The notes: generated from the letters alone by a model not told the origin. A stretch of DNA of 51,780 nt from Saprospiraceae bacterium UBA7687 (GCA_002482845.1 DLGT01000051.1:1-51780), one strand, 5' to 3'. Shown: positions 8,317 to 17,447, numbered from the stretch's first letter. A program made the numbers and translations.

Positions 8317-9368
8317 GATTGATCAAATTACTTTTATTTACATCTTTTTCGTTTTTCTCAATTGTACTTTTTGGTCAGATTGGTGGAACGAATGCATATG
8401 AGTTTTTAAACCTTCCTGCATCAGCAAGAATTACTGCCTTAGGTGGAAGTCTGATTAGTGTCCAAGATGAAGATGTGACTTTGGCATTGTCAAATCCAGC
8501 ATCTCTCAATAAGCAAATGCATAATCGAATCTCTTTTTCCCATAATTTTCATTTTGCCGGTATCAGTAATGGATATGTTTCTTATGGGAGAACATTAAGT
8601 AATCTTGGTGTTACGGCACATTTTGGTGTCCAATATATTAGTTATGGAGATTTTGTGGCAGCTGATAATTTAGGTACACAAACAGGCGCATTTTCTGCTG
8701 GTGAGACAGCATTTGTGCTTGGTGCTTCCAAAAAAGTAGCAGATAGAATTACTGTTGGAGCCAACCTAAAAGGTGTATTCAGTAATTTGGAAACTTATTC
8801 TTCTACAGGTGTACTAGCAGATCTTGGATTGAATTATTGCAAGGATTCATCAAGTTTTATTATCTCCTTTGTTGTCAAAAACATAGGTGCTGAAGTGACT
8901 ACCTATACAGGGACGAACTTTGGTACACCATTGGATGTACAGATTGGTATTTCAAAAAGATTAAAATATTTACCGTTTAGATTTTCCATTATAGGACATC
9001 AATTACATAGAGCCAATGTTAGATATGACGATCCTGACAAAGTCGAGACTACGGATATATTCGGGGAAGCACCAAAAGAAAATAAGTTTGGAGAAGCTGT
9101 TGATAACGTTTTTAGACATATTATTTTTAATGGTGAGTTCCTATTAGGTAAAAATGAAAACCTAAGGCTGAGAGCTGGGTACAACCATTTACGCAGGAAG
9201 GAGCTATCACTGACAAGTTTTAGAAGTTTGGCTGGTTTCTCTTTAGGCTTTGGTATTAAAATAAATGCATTTAAGCTTGATTATGGTGTGGGTTATCACC
9301 ACGTGGCAGGAGCTGTCAATCACATTTCGATAAGTACTGATATGGGCAAATTTTTCAAAAAATTATAA
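8313..9368 (+). CDS. porQ: Type IX secretion system protein PorQ
   Basis: The 351-residue protein has a signal peptide ending near FGQ (about residue 22). The mature start IGGTNAYEFLNLPASARITALGG, followed by LALSNPASLN, is characteristic of the PorV/PorQ branch of the FadL-like outer-membrane barrels. The alternating beta-strand pattern continues to the C-terminus. PorQ and PorV act in the outer membrane as part of the type IX secretion pathway; PorV is the better-studied shuttle and attachment protein. The length and the RITALGGSLISVQDEDV stretch favour PorQ over PorV. It is translationally coupled to the upstream lipoprotein. No other type IX genes lie in the window, which is usual because they are dispersed. 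Confidence 0.85.
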   Translation: MRLIKLLLFTSFSFFSIVLFGQIGGTNAYEFLNLPASARITALGGSLISVQDEDVTLALSNPASLNKQMHNRISFSHNFHFAGISNGYVSYGRTLSNLGVTAHFGVQYISYGDFVAADNLGTQTGAFSAGETAFVLGASKKVADRITVGANLKGVFSNLETYSSTGVLADLGLNYCKDSSSFIISFVVKNIGAEVTTYTGTNFGTPLDVQIGISKRLKYLPFRFSIIGHQLHRANVRYDDPDKVETTDIFGEAPKENKFGEAVDNVFRHIIFNGEFLLGKNENLRLRAGYNHLRRKELSLTSFRSLAGFSLGFGIKINAFKLDYGVGYHHVAGAVNHISISTDMGKFFKKL

Positions 9369-9370
9369 GA

Positions 9371-10936
9371 TTAAGAACTACACGACAGCATAGAGCAGCC
9401 TACTTTTTGCCTGGCCCAATCAGGTCTTTTAGCAAACCATTTTTCATGTTCCGGTTGCTCATCATAAGGTCTTTTGAGTAGTTGGTGCAATTCGTGTATA
9501 AGACCATAATTACCTTTATCTGCTTCATCTATAGCAAGTTGTGCCATGTAGTTTCTAAGTACATATTTTGGGTTTGTGCTATTCATTTTGGTCTGACGTT
9601 CTTCATTTGTGGTCACTTCACCACCTAGTCTGTTTATATATTTTTCAAACCAAGAAGTAATTTTTGCTTCTGCTTCATCAGCAATATCATCTTGGTAAAA
9701 AGATGGACTTAGCGCGTCAATAATCAAAGAAATATCTGTATTCTTGTTTACATTTGATAACAATCTGAAGAATATTGTCATATCTACTTCAGCGGCTTTT
9801 AGCATTTGTTCTAGTTCGTAAATGAGACTTTCGTCAGAATCTTGATCAACGTAAAGCCCTAGTTTGTTTTTCATCATGACTTGATACTTTGACGCATATT
9901 GAATTCTGAAATCTTGAATTGTCTGGGATAATGCTTCTTCTTGGTCAGTCATCAAAGGAAATATTGCATTGGCAAGTTTTAACAAATTCCATTGAGCAAT
10001 AATAGGTTGATTACCGAATCTATATCTTTTTCCTGGCAGGTCAGTTGTATTTGGTGTCCAATCTGGGTCATAATTGTCCATCCATCCATAAGGCCCATAA
10101 TCAATAGTTTCGCTTAGTATGGACATGTTATCCGTATTCATCACGCCATGTACAAAGCCCACTCGTTGCCAATGGATGATCATGGCGCATGTTTTTTCAC
10201 AAACTTCTTTGAAAAATGAAAGGTATAAATTTTCATTTTTAGTCAAATGTGGAAAGTATTGATTTATTGTAAAATCCAACAGCTTCTTAAGATTGTCAAA
10301 ATCCTTACGTGCTGCCAGAATCTCAAAATTACCAAATCTGATAAACGCTGGTGAAACTCTACAAACGACAGCGCCTTTTTCGTAAGCCGCATTTCCATTA
10401 TACATCACATCACGTAATACATCTTCACCAGTCAGCGTGAGAGATAAAGCCCTTGTGGTGGGTATGCCTAAATGATATATGGCTTCACTACACAGAAATT
10501 CGCGTATGGAAGATCGCAGTACTGCAAAACCGTCGGCAGTTCGTGAATATGGCGTTGGTCCGGCACCTTTTAATTGTAAATTTTGAAGTCCATTTTTTGT
10601 AGGGATTTCACCAAGATTTATTGCTCGTCCATCTCCTAGTTGATTCGCCCAATTACCGAATTGGTGGCCACCATAGCACATAGCAAAAGGCTTGCTATTC
10701 TCAGCGAGTTGATTGCCAGTCATGATTTCTGTGAAAGTTTGACTTTTACAGACATCTAAGGGAATATCAAGATCATGCGCTAATTCTTCGCTAAAGATAA
10801 TCATCTGTGGATTGGTCATTCCTTTTGGTTTAACCCAAGAGTAACAAGCATTTTGTACTTGTCTTGGAAAATTGGCGAGTTCAGGATCTGCAGGGAGAGT
10901 GTCTGTGAAAGTATTGGTTAAGCTTATATTGGACAT
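9371..10936 (-). CDS. selO: Protein adenylyltransferase SelO (YdiU family)
   Basis: The 521-residue pseudokinase-fold enzyme transfers AMP from ATP to Ser, Thr or Tyr of proteins and is linked to redox stress responses. Family motifs are intact: CYGGHQFGNWANQLGDGRA (87-105), the nucleotide-binding Lys123 in LKGAGPTPYSRTADG, HGVMNTDNMS with Asp269 and Asn270, and the metal-binding Asp279 in IDYGP. The protein ends in CSMLSCSS. Cys at the third-last position stands where human SELENOO has selenocysteine, with a second cysteine four residues before it. It is somewhat longer than the E. coli protein (about 480). It converges with porQ with only two bases between the stops and shows no operon partner. 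Confidence 0.93.
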   Translation of the reverse strand: MSNISLTNTFTDTLPADPELANFPRQVQNACYSWVKPKGMTNPQMIIFSEELAHDLDIPLDVCKSQTFTEIMTGNQLAENSKPFAMCYGGHQFGNWANQLGDGRAINLGEIPTKNGLQNLQLKGAGPTPYSRTADGFAVLRSSIREFLCSEAIYHLGIPTTRALSLTLTGEDVLRDVMYNGNAAYEKGAVVCRVSPAFIRFGNFEILAARKDFDNLKKLLDFTINQYFPHLTKNENLYLSFFKEVCEKTCAMIIHWQRVGFVHGVMNTDNMSILSETIDYGPYGWMDNYDPDWTPNTTDLPGKRYRFGNQPIIAQWNLLKLANAIFPLMTDQEEALSQTIQDFRIQYASKYQVMMKNKLGLYVDQDSDESLIYELEQMLKAAEVDMTIFFRLLSNVNKNTDISLIIDALSPSFYQDDIADEAEAKITSWFEKYINRLGGEVTTNEERQTKMNSTNPKYVLRNYMAQLAIDEADKGNYGLIHELHQLLKRPYDEQPEHEKWFAKRPDWARQKVGCSMLSCSS

Positions 10937-11019
10937 GTTGACTAATTCATGTATTTAAAAAATAACAAACAACGTTAAGCTCATACTGTTTTGAAGTCAG
11001 ATTATTTGACAAATATCCT

Positions 11020-11027
11020 TACCTTTG
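11020..11027 (+). promoter_or_regulatory. -7 element of the trans-sulfuration gene
   Basis: TACCTTTG matches TAnnTTTG. It implies a leader of about 90 nt before the ATG at 11122. I recognise no riboswitch in that leader. Confidence 0.6.
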
Positions 11028-11121
11028 TAGCTACTAAATAATACCTTAACCAAAGATATTTCAGTTTTAACGAATGCTAAAATTGAAATATTAACTTGAC
11101 CATTAAAAATTTAACAGACCA

Positions 11122-12267
11122 ATGAAATTTGGAACAAAAGTAATACATGCTGGCATTGAACCAGATCCATCTACAGGTGCCATCATGACACCTATTTATC
11201 AGACATCTACCTACGTGCAAGCAGCACCAGGAGATCACAAGGGTTATGAATATGCGCGTACTCAGAATCCAACAAGAGCAGTATTAGAAAAGAATCTAGC
11301 AGCTCTCGAAAATGGTGCCGATGCCATTTGTTTTGGTAGTGGACTTGCTGCCATGGATAGTGTACTGAAATTGCTCAATCCTGGTGATGAAGTTATTGCC
11401 ACAGATGATCTTTACGGTGGATCTTATCGTATCATGACTAAGGTCTTCGGTAAGTACGGTATAAAATTCCAATTTGCAGGAATCAGCAACCTCGATAAAT
11501 TGGACGCCTTGATCACTCCGAAAACAAAGATGATATGGGTAGAAACACCAACGAATCCTATGCTCAATATCATCGATATCAAAGCTGTATGCGATCACGT
11601 AAAAGATAAAAATATTTTGGTCTGTGTGGACAATACATTTGCATCACCATATTTGCAAAATCCATTAGATCTAGGAGCGGATATCGTAGTACATTCTGCA
11701 ACAAAATATTTAGGAGGTCATTCTGACGTCATCCATGGAGCTGTCATTACAAAGACGGCAGAACTAGCAGCTCAGCTACATTTTTTACAAAATGCAGTAG
11801 GTGCAGTGCCTGGGCCACAAGATTGTTTTCTAGTGTTAAGAGGAATAAAAACATTACACATTAGGGTAGAAAGAGCTTGTCAAAATGCAGCAAAAATAGC
11901 TGAGTTTCTCAACCAACATAATAAGGTGTCTCAAGTATATTATCCGGGGTTTGAGAGTCATCCTGGACATGATGTTGCCAAAAAACAGATGAGAATGTTC
12001 GGTGGAATGGTATCCTTTGACCTTGCAGGCAATAGTGAAGTCAGTGCTCGAAAGGTGTTGAGTGGGACACATTATTTTTCATTGGCAGAGTCTTTGGGTG
12101 GCGTAGAGTCATTGATAGGGCATCCAGCAAGTATGACACACGGATCGATCCCGAGAGAAGAAAGGTTGAAAGTAGGTTTAACAGATTCGTTGATAAGACT
12201 GAGTGTAGGTATAGAAGATGTGGATGATTTGATTCAGGACTTAGATCAGGCTTTGGCTTTGGTATGA
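11122..12267 (+). CDS. Cystathionine gamma-synthase/lyase family PLP enzyme
   Basis: The 381-residue enzyme belongs to the Cys/Met metabolism PLP family (fold type I). Visible landmarks are YARTQNPTR with Tyr44 and Arg46, FGSGLAAMDS, Tyr98 in DLYGG, and the PLP Schiff-base Lys195 in HSATKYLGGHSDV. It interconverts homoserine esters, cysteine, cystathionine and related compounds in methionine and cysteine metabolism. Whether it works as MetB-type synthase or as a gamma-lyase cannot be settled by eye, so I give no symbol. It has its own promoter and a strong terminator, so it is monocistronic. Confidence 0.9.
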   Translation: MKFGTKVIHAGIEPDPSTGAIMTPIYQTSTYVQAAPGDHKGYEYARTQNPTRAVLEKNLAALENGADAICFGSGLAAMDSVLKLLNPGDEVIATDDLYGGSYRIMTKVFGKYGIKFQFAGISNLDKLDALITPKTKMIWVETPTNPMLNIIDIKAVCDHVKDKNILVCVDNTFASPYLQNPLDLGADIVVHSATKYLGGHSDVIHGAVITKTAELAAQLHFLQNAVGAVPGPQDCFLVLRGIKTLHIRVERACQNAAKIAEFLNQHNKVSQVYYPGFESHPGHDVAKKQMRMFGGMVSFDLAGNSEVSARKVLSGTHYFSLAESLGGVESLIGHPASMTHGSIPREERLKVGLTDSLIRLSVGIEDVDDLIQDLDQALALV

Positions 12268-12301
12268 GGATTATAATATGAGAAAATAGGTTAAAATATA
12301 G

Positions 12302-12341
12302 AATCATATCAGGAAATAGTTAGTTTCCTGATATGATTTTT
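12302..12341 (+). terminator. Intrinsic terminator after the trans-sulfuration gene
   Basis: A perfect 15-base stem (12302-12316 with 12324-12338) encloses the loop TAGTTAG and leads into a run of five T. The ATG at 12333 lies inside the 3' arm, which argues against using it as the radC start. Confidence 0.9.
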
Positions 12342-12380
12342 GATACAAAAAATGAATTGATAGAAAGAGAAAATATTACT

Positions 12381-13085
12381 ATGGCTACTGATGAGTCAAA
12401 ATTAAATTCCATAAAATCTTGGTCCATAGACGACAGACCTAGAGAAAAAATGCTTGCAAAAGGACGTCAAAGTCTTACAGATTCTGAACTTTTGGCCATT
12501 ATTTTAGGATCAGGCTCTCGTGGTGAGTCCGCAGTCGAGCTCAGCAAACGCATACTCAATGATCATAAAAATAATCTAAATGAACTAGGTAAGATATCTA
12601 TCAAAGATCTTGTCAAAAACTACAAAGGCGTAGGCGAAGCCAAAGCCATCAATATCATAGCAGCACTTGAACTAGGACGCAGAAGACAAGATACAGATCC
12701 GCTTGAAAAAGTTGCCATAAGATCTAGTAGAGATGCCTTTCAGATTTTTTATCCTTTGCTATCTGATTTACCTTATGAAGAGTTTTGGATCATCCTTTGC
12801 AATCGGGCCAATAAGGTGATACATAAACAATCTATTGGTCGCGGTGGTGTGCATAGTGTGGTCGCTGACATACGCATCATGATGAAATGTGCTTTGGATC
12901 ATTTTGCAGCTTCAATAATTTTGTGTCATAATCACCCATCAGGTAATCTTAAGCCATCGTCCGAAGACATTAATCTTACCAATAAAGTCAAAGAAGCAGC
13001 CCGATTATTTGATATGGTCGTAAGTGACCACATCATCATAGCAGAGAACTCTTATTATAGTTTTGCCGATGAAGGAATTTTGTAA
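12381..13085 (+). CDS. radC: RadC family JAB-domain protein
   Basis: From this start the product has 234 residues. The N-terminal part IKSWSIDDRPREKMLAKGRQSLTDSELLAIILGSG and the helix-hairpin-helix-like NYKGVGEAKAINIIAALELGRRR are classic RadC. The C-terminal JAB/MPN domain has the JAMM metal motif HNHPSGNLKPSSED. RadC was named for DNA repair, but its biochemical role is still unclear. An in-frame ATG at 12333 would add 16 residues, but it lies within the terminator hairpin of the preceding gene. The ATG at 12381 puts the protein start where RadC proteins normally begin. It is a chromosomal copy in a core-gene setting, not on a visible mobile element. Confidence 0.9.
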   Translation: MATDESKLNSIKSWSIDDRPREKMLAKGRQSLTDSELLAIILGSGSRGESAVELSKRILNDHKNNLNELGKISIKDLVKNYKGVGEAKAINIIAALELGRRRQDTDPLEKVAIRSSRDAFQIFYPLLSDLPYEEFWIILCNRANKVIHKQSIGRGGVHSVVADIRIMMKCALDHFAASIILCHNHPSGNLKPSSEDINLTNKVKEAARLFDMVVSDHIIIAENSYYSFADEGIL

Positions 13086-13183
13086 CAGGTATAAATGAAT
13101 CTTTTGGATATTTAAAAAAATATGAGTACCCATCGAATTTCTTTTTACTTTTACGGCTCTATACATCTATAAACGACAAAACA

Positions 13184-13699
13184 ATGACGCTTAAATCTCA
13201 TCTATTATCTTATATTAACTTTAACCTTTGGGCAAATACCCAAAAGACTGATTGGTTACTTAGTAAAGATCCTGTGCTAATGACTGCCACAGTTAATAGT
13301 AGTTTCCCTACACTTCACAAAACTTTAGAGCACATTTGGGTAGCAGAATGTATATGGATGAAGAGAATAAAAGGTGAGCCTTTCCAAAATTTACTAGAAG
13401 TTTGTGCAGGTAAAGACACAAAGTTTGTAGCCGAAATACTCCTAAACCAATCAAAAGATTACCTCACATTTTTAAATGACCTACCAGAAACGTCCTTGCA
13501 TGATGTGATTGCCTATACTTTATTGTCCAAAGATACAGGATCTGCGACTATAGCTCATATTTTACAACATGTGGTAAATCATGGAAGCTACCATAGAGGA
13601 CAGTTGGTTACCATGGGAAGAGAACTAGGACTGATAGACCCACCCAAAACGGATTACATGGAGTACATACGGAAGGTTGAAGTCTGGGAAAACAAGTAA
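13184..13699 (+). CDS. DinB/YfiT-like metal-binding four-helix protein
   Basis: The 171-residue protein shows the DinB-superfamily pattern: an N-terminal FNLWANTQKTDWL helix, a first histidine in TLEHIWVAECIWMKRI, and the C-terminal pair in HVVNHGSYHRGQLVTMGRELG. These histidines normally bind one metal ion in a four-helix bundle. Many members are thiol-dependent S-transferases acting on bacillithiol, mycothiol or glutathione, but the substrate here is unknown. The family shares its name with DNA polymerase IV but is unrelated. It follows radC by 98 bases on the same strand, possibly under its own promoter. Confidence 0.85.
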   Translation: MTLKSHLLSYINFNLWANTQKTDWLLSKDPVLMTATVNSSFPTLHKTLEHIWVAECIWMKRIKGEPFQNLLEVCAGKDTKFVAEILLNQSKDYLTFLNDLPETSLHDVIAYTLLSKDTGSATIAHILQHVVNHGSYHRGQLVTMGRELGLIDPPKTDYMEYIRKVEVWENK

Positions 13700-13740
13700 T
13701 TTTTTATCTTGCTTTTGAAAATCATCGTCTTATCAATGAT

Positions 13741-13989
13741 CTAAAATCCAAACCATTTACCAAATACAATAAAAAGAAATAGCACCAGCAAAGTATAGTA
13801 AATATATTTTCCATAGTCTTCATTTCCTTCAATGATATCATTTTTGGCCCAAACTAAGCCAATTAAAATTATAGAATAACCTACCATATCAAGCCATTCA
13901 ATGCCAAAAAAAGTTTTACCTATTAGTGACATCAAAAGGCCTGATAAGATAAGGACTTTACTTATGTTGTTTATATTAAGAAACACCAA
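13741..13989 (-). CDS. Small membrane protein overlapping sucA
   Basis: This is an 82-residue protein with three likely membrane segments: about residues 11-28, 35-49 and 64-80 (YYTLLVLFLFIVFGKWFGF). I do not recognise the family. Its ATG lies inside the 3' end of sucA, with a 14-base overlap in a different frame, so it is probably translated by coupling from the sucA message. A short charged loop (KNDIIEGNEDYGKY) separates the last two segments. The hydrophobic pattern and the tight overlap support a real gene, but no function can be assigned. Confidence 0.6.
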   Translation of the reverse strand: MVFLNINNISKVLILSGLLMSLIGKTFFGIEWLDMVGYSIILIGLVWAKNDIIEGNEDYGKYIYYTLLVLFLFIVFGKWFGF

Positions 13990-16708
13990 AAGCTGATTTA
14001 ATTAATTCTTCTTGTTGCTGATCGTGGATTTTTTTGAATCCTGTAGCTGGCGAAGCACTTGCTTTTCTAGCGATTAGTTCGATAGGGTCTTTTCTGAAAT
14101 ATGTCATCAGGTATGACCAAGCGCCCATATTTGCCGACTCTTCTTGTACCCAGTAGCATTCCGCTTTACCATATTGTTTCATGATTTTACGTATTTCTAC
14201 TTCTGGTAGTGGATACAATTGTTCTATCCTTACGATGGCGACATCTTTAATGTTATTTGCATTTCTATACTCATTCAACTCATAATACAACTTACCTGAA
14301 CAGAATAAGACTCTTTTCGCTTTTTTGACGGTTTCGTCAGCGATGATTTCTTGGAAAGATGTCTTGCCTACAAATTCATCCATGCTACTTATACATTCTG
14401 GATGTCTCAACAACGATTTTGGCGACATCAGTATCAATGGTTTTCTATACGGTAGAGCCAATTGTCTCCTTATCATATGGAAAAAATTCGCTGGCGTAGT
14501 GACATTACAGATAAACCAGTTGAAATTTGCACAATTCTGTAAGAATCTTTCCATTCTTGCACTAGAGTGTTCAGGACCTTGTCCTTCCATACCGTGTGGC
14601 AATAACATGATCAAACCACTCATTCTCTGCCATTTACTTTCACTAGAGCAGATAAATTGATCGACGATGGTTTGCGCACCATTATAGAAATCACCAAATT
14701 GAGCTTCCCAAATCGTAAGATTGTCAGGAGATGCTTGAGAGTATCCATATTCAAAGCCCAATACTGCAAATTCTGACAATAGTGAATTGTAAATCATATA
14801 TTTACCATTGGCCCCATCTAACGTATTAAGTCTATTGTACTCTTCGTTTGTTTTTTCGTCAAAAAATACCGCATGTCTATGAGAGAATGTACCTCTTTTA
14901 ACATCTTGACCACTCATTCTCACGTTTTTGCCTTCAAGCATCAGTGAACCATAAGCCATCAATTCGGCAAATCCCCAATCTAGTACTTTTTTATCTATAA
15001 GCTCTTTTTTTGATTTCTGGAGTCTGTTTACTTTAGAAAGTGCAGAGAATCCTTCTGGAATAGTCATGAGATGGTTTAGGATTTTGTCTGCATCTTTTTT
15101 GGAAATACCTGTCGTTGGATTTACCATATCCGCTACATTGAGTGTTTTTTTGAGTTGTCTCCATGCTTGCTCAGGCTCTTGGTATTTGTATGGGAGTGTT
15201 TTTTGTTTTACCCTATCCAATCTATCTTGCAAGTCAGCCCAGAAACTTTGTTCGAGTTCTTCACCTGCTTTAGGATCTACATCGCCTCTTTCTATAAGTT
15301 TCTGAAGGTATATTTCTCTTGGATTTTTGTGTGCATCAATGAGTTCATACATTTGTGGCTGCGTAAATTTCGGATCATCGCCTTCATTGTGACCATGTCT
15401 TCTATAACAAACCATATCTATAAATACGTCATTATTGAATTTTTGACGGTATTCTACTGCAAGTTCAGCAGCAAAAATCACTGCTTCTGGATCGTCACCA
15501 TTTACGTGAAATACTGGCGCTTGTACTAGACTAGCCGCAGCAGTACAATAAGTAGACGAACGAGCATCATCATAATTTGTTGTAAATCCTATCTGATTAT
15601 TGATTACAAAATGGATGGTACCACCTGTGTAATATCCATCTAATTGGCTCATTTGTACTGTTTCATACACGATACCTTGTCCAGCTGCTGCACTATCTCC
15701 ATGTATAAGAATAGGTAGGATTCTATTATAATCACTACCATAAAGTAGGTCTGCCTTTGCCCTAGTGAATCCCTCTAACACTGGATTTACAGCTTCTAGA
15801 TGAGAAGGGTTGGGAGCAAGTTTCATATGTACTAACTTTCCTGAAGGTGTTGTAACTTGTGAAGAAAAACCCAAGTGATACTTCACGTCTCCATCGCCAA
15901 AGCTCTGATCTAATATAGCTGTTCCTTCGAATTCATTGAATATCTGATCGTAGGTCTTTGCCATTGTGTTGGCAAGTACATTCAAACGACCTCTATGTGC
16001 CATGCCTATCACGACTTCTTCTACTCTGTCTTCTGCTGCGTGATTAATGATAGCATCCAGTGCCGCAATAGTTGTTTCGCCACCTTCAAGGGAAAATCTT
16101 TTTTGACCTACATACTTAGTATGCAAGAATTTCTCAAATATGACAGCGCCATTCAGCTTATTTAGAATCTGCTTTTTCTTATCAAGTGACAGTCCGTAAC
16201 TACCATCAAAAACTCTGTTTTCAATTTTGTCACGCATCCACATCCTTTTCTCTCTATTTTCTATATGTGCAAACTCTACACCTAGGTTTCCACAATAAGT
16301 AATACGAAGTTTGTCAAGAATCTGAGCTAGCGTTGCATTTTTGAGTCCAATCTCCTCTCCAGCTGAAAAAACTTTGTTTAGATCGCTATCTTCTAGCGCA
16401 TAGTCTGCAAGATCAAGATGTGGCCTCCTATCTTTGCGTTGTTTTAGCGGATTGGTTGTGGCAAGAAGATGACCTCTACTTCTGAAGCCGTGTATAATAG
16501 ACATTACACCAAATTCTTTGGTAGAAATATTTCTCTCTCCTGACTGTCCTTCAGCATCGGCGTTGGTATGGCCATTGGCGCTAAATTCAAAACCATCAAA
16601 AAACACTCTCCATCCTTCGTCTACTAATGTAGGATCTTGTTGATAATTTTGGTAGATGGACTCAATATATGCTGGGTGGGCATTAAATATGTAAGAATAA
16701 TCCTTCAT
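13976..16708 (-). CDS. sucA: 2-oxoglutarate dehydrogenase E1 component
   Basis: The 910-residue thiamine-diphosphate enzyme decarboxylates 2-oxoglutarate and passes the succinyl group to lipoyl-E2 in the TCA cycle. The N-terminal YIFNAHPAYIESIYQNYQQDP helix is the E1 segment known to contact the core. GMAHRGRLNVLAN, HGDSAAAGQG and the ThDP/Mg region GDDPEAVIFAAELAVEYRQKF with CYRRHGHNEGDDPKFTQP are all present. The C-terminal transketolase half includes WEAQFGDFYNGAQ and LLPHGMEGQGPEHSSAR. The length is normal. The E2 partner gene (sucB) lies about 32 kb away rather than next door. A small membrane protein gene overlaps its end. Confidence 0.96.
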   Translation of the reverse strand: MKDYSYIFNAHPAYIESIYQNYQQDPTLVDEGWRVFFDGFEFSANGHTNADAEGQSGERNISTKEFGVMSIIHGFRSRGHLLATTNPLKQRKDRRPHLDLADYALEDSDLNKVFSAGEEIGLKNATLAQILDKLRITYCGNLGVEFAHIENREKRMWMRDKIENRVFDGSYGLSLDKKKQILNKLNGAVIFEKFLHTKYVGQKRFSLEGGETTIAALDAIINHAAEDRVEEVVIGMAHRGRLNVLANTMAKTYDQIFNEFEGTAILDQSFGDGDVKYHLGFSSQVTTPSGKLVHMKLAPNPSHLEAVNPVLEGFTRAKADLLYGSDYNRILPILIHGDSAAAGQGIVYETVQMSQLDGYYTGGTIHFVINNQIGFTTNYDDARSSTYCTAAASLVQAPVFHVNGDDPEAVIFAAELAVEYRQKFNNDVFIDMVCYRRHGHNEGDDPKFTQPQMYELIDAHKNPREIYLQKLIERGDVDPKAGEELEQSFWADLQDRLDRVKQKTLPYKYQEPEQAWRQLKKTLNVADMVNPTTGISKKDADKILNHLMTIPEGFSALSKVNRLQKSKKELIDKKVLDWGFAELMAYGSLMLEGKNVRMSGQDVKRGTFSHRHAVFFDEKTNEEYNRLNTLDGANGKYMIYNSLLSEFAVLGFEYGYSQASPDNLTIWEAQFGDFYNGAQTIVDQFICSSESKWQRMSGLIMLLPHGMEGQGPEHSSARMERFLQNCANFNWFICNVTTPANFFHMIRRQLALPYRKPLILMSPKSLLRHPECISSMDEFVGKTSFQEIIADETVKKAKRVLFCSGKLYYELNEYRNANNIKDVAIVRIEQLYPLPEVEIRKIMKQYGKAECYWVQEESANMGAWSYLMTYFRKDPIELIARKASASPATGFKKIHDQQQEELIKSAFGVS

Positions 16709-16851
16709 GGGTTTAATTTGTTATTATTTTTTATTGAAAACAATTGGAATCTAAACTTAAAATCAAGCTTTTTGGTATTTAAAACAATAGGAATGTTATT
16801 TTGACAAGTTAAGCATTACTATAAATAGGCAAAATTGGCTAAAAATGATTG

Positions 16852-16859
16852 CAAAAGTA
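16852..16859 (-). promoter_or_regulatory. -7 element of sucA
   Basis: The minus strand reads TACTTTTG followed by CAATC, matching TAnnTTTG. The resulting leader before the ATG at 16708 would be unusually long, about 140 nt. Confidence 0.55.
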
Positions 16860-16975
16860 CAAATAATCAAATTTATAGTTGAAAGATAAACACACTTTTT
16901 AACTTAAATTTGTAAAAATCATGCTAATTGTGGTCTTAAATGAAATATTTATTAGTATTTTTATGTAAAATGTTT

Positions 16976-17004
16976 TTTGATGTAAATTAAAAGATATACT
17001 TTTG
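16976..17004 (+). promoter_or_regulatory. Promoter of rpsT
   Basis: TTTG at 16976-16979 and TACTTTTG at 16997-17004 are 17 bases apart, slightly shorter than usual. Transcription would start near 17010. Confidence 0.6.
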
Positions 17005-17042
17005 CACTCCATTTAAGAAAAATGATTCAAAAATAAAGATTT

Positions 17043-17294
17043 ATGGCACAGCACAAATCGTCAAAGAAAAGAATCCGTCAGGATATCAAGATAAGATTAA
17101 GAAACAGATATTATAAAAAATCTGCTAGAACATCAATTGCAAAATTGAGATTACTTACTGATAAAAAAGAAGCGGAAATATTTTTGCCAAAAGTAATTAG
17201 TATGGTCGATAGACTTGCAAAGAAAAATACTTGGCACAAAAATAAAGCTTCGAACCTTAAATCTAAGCTTACTAAGTTCGTAAATAGCCTTTAA
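17043..17294 (+). CDS. rpsT: 30S ribosomal protein S20
   Basis: The 83-residue basic protein matches S20 in length and pattern: MAQHKSSKKRIRQDIKIRLRN at the start and a long helical, lysine-rich body ending NKASNLKSKLTKFVNSL. S20 binds 16S rRNA early in assembly of the small subunit. The gene is monocistronic, with its own promoter and an intrinsic terminator starting 29 bases after the stop. Confidence 0.95.
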   Translation: MAQHKSSKKRIRQDIKIRLRNRYYKKSARTSIAKLRLLTDKKEAEIFLPKVISMVDRLAKKNTWHKNKASNLKSKLTKFVNSL

Positions 17295-17322
17295 TTAAAT
17301 TTTAATTAGGGTAAGATATATC

Positions 17323-17355
17323 AAGGTGTGCACATCATTTGTGTACACCTTTTTT
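17323..17355 (+). terminator. Intrinsic terminator after rpsT
   Basis: AAGGTGTGCACA (17323-17334) pairs with TGTGTACACCTT (17340-17351) with one G-U wobble and is followed by T residues. Confidence 0.88.
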
Positions 17356-17447
17356 AGTTTTAGACAATGTGTAGTAATAATGATAATACAAAGTAATATG
17401 TTGAATATTCAATTCGGTTTACCTGTCATCTATTAAATGCTACAAAA

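Larger units (their letters stand above)
16709..17042. promoter_or_regulatory. Divergent promoter region of sucA and rpsT
   Basis: This 334-base AT-rich gap has no supported ORF. It holds a minus-strand -7 element for sucA at 16852-16859, leaving a leader of about 140 nt, and a plus-strand promoter for rpsT at 16976-17004. I recognise no riboswitch or small RNA in the sucA leader. Confidence 0.6.

Noticed and set aside
13184..13699. Treating the DinB-family protein as part of the SOS polymerase story
   Set aside because: The DinB/YfiT four-helix family shares only a name with DNA polymerase IV, and no operator-like dyad precedes it.
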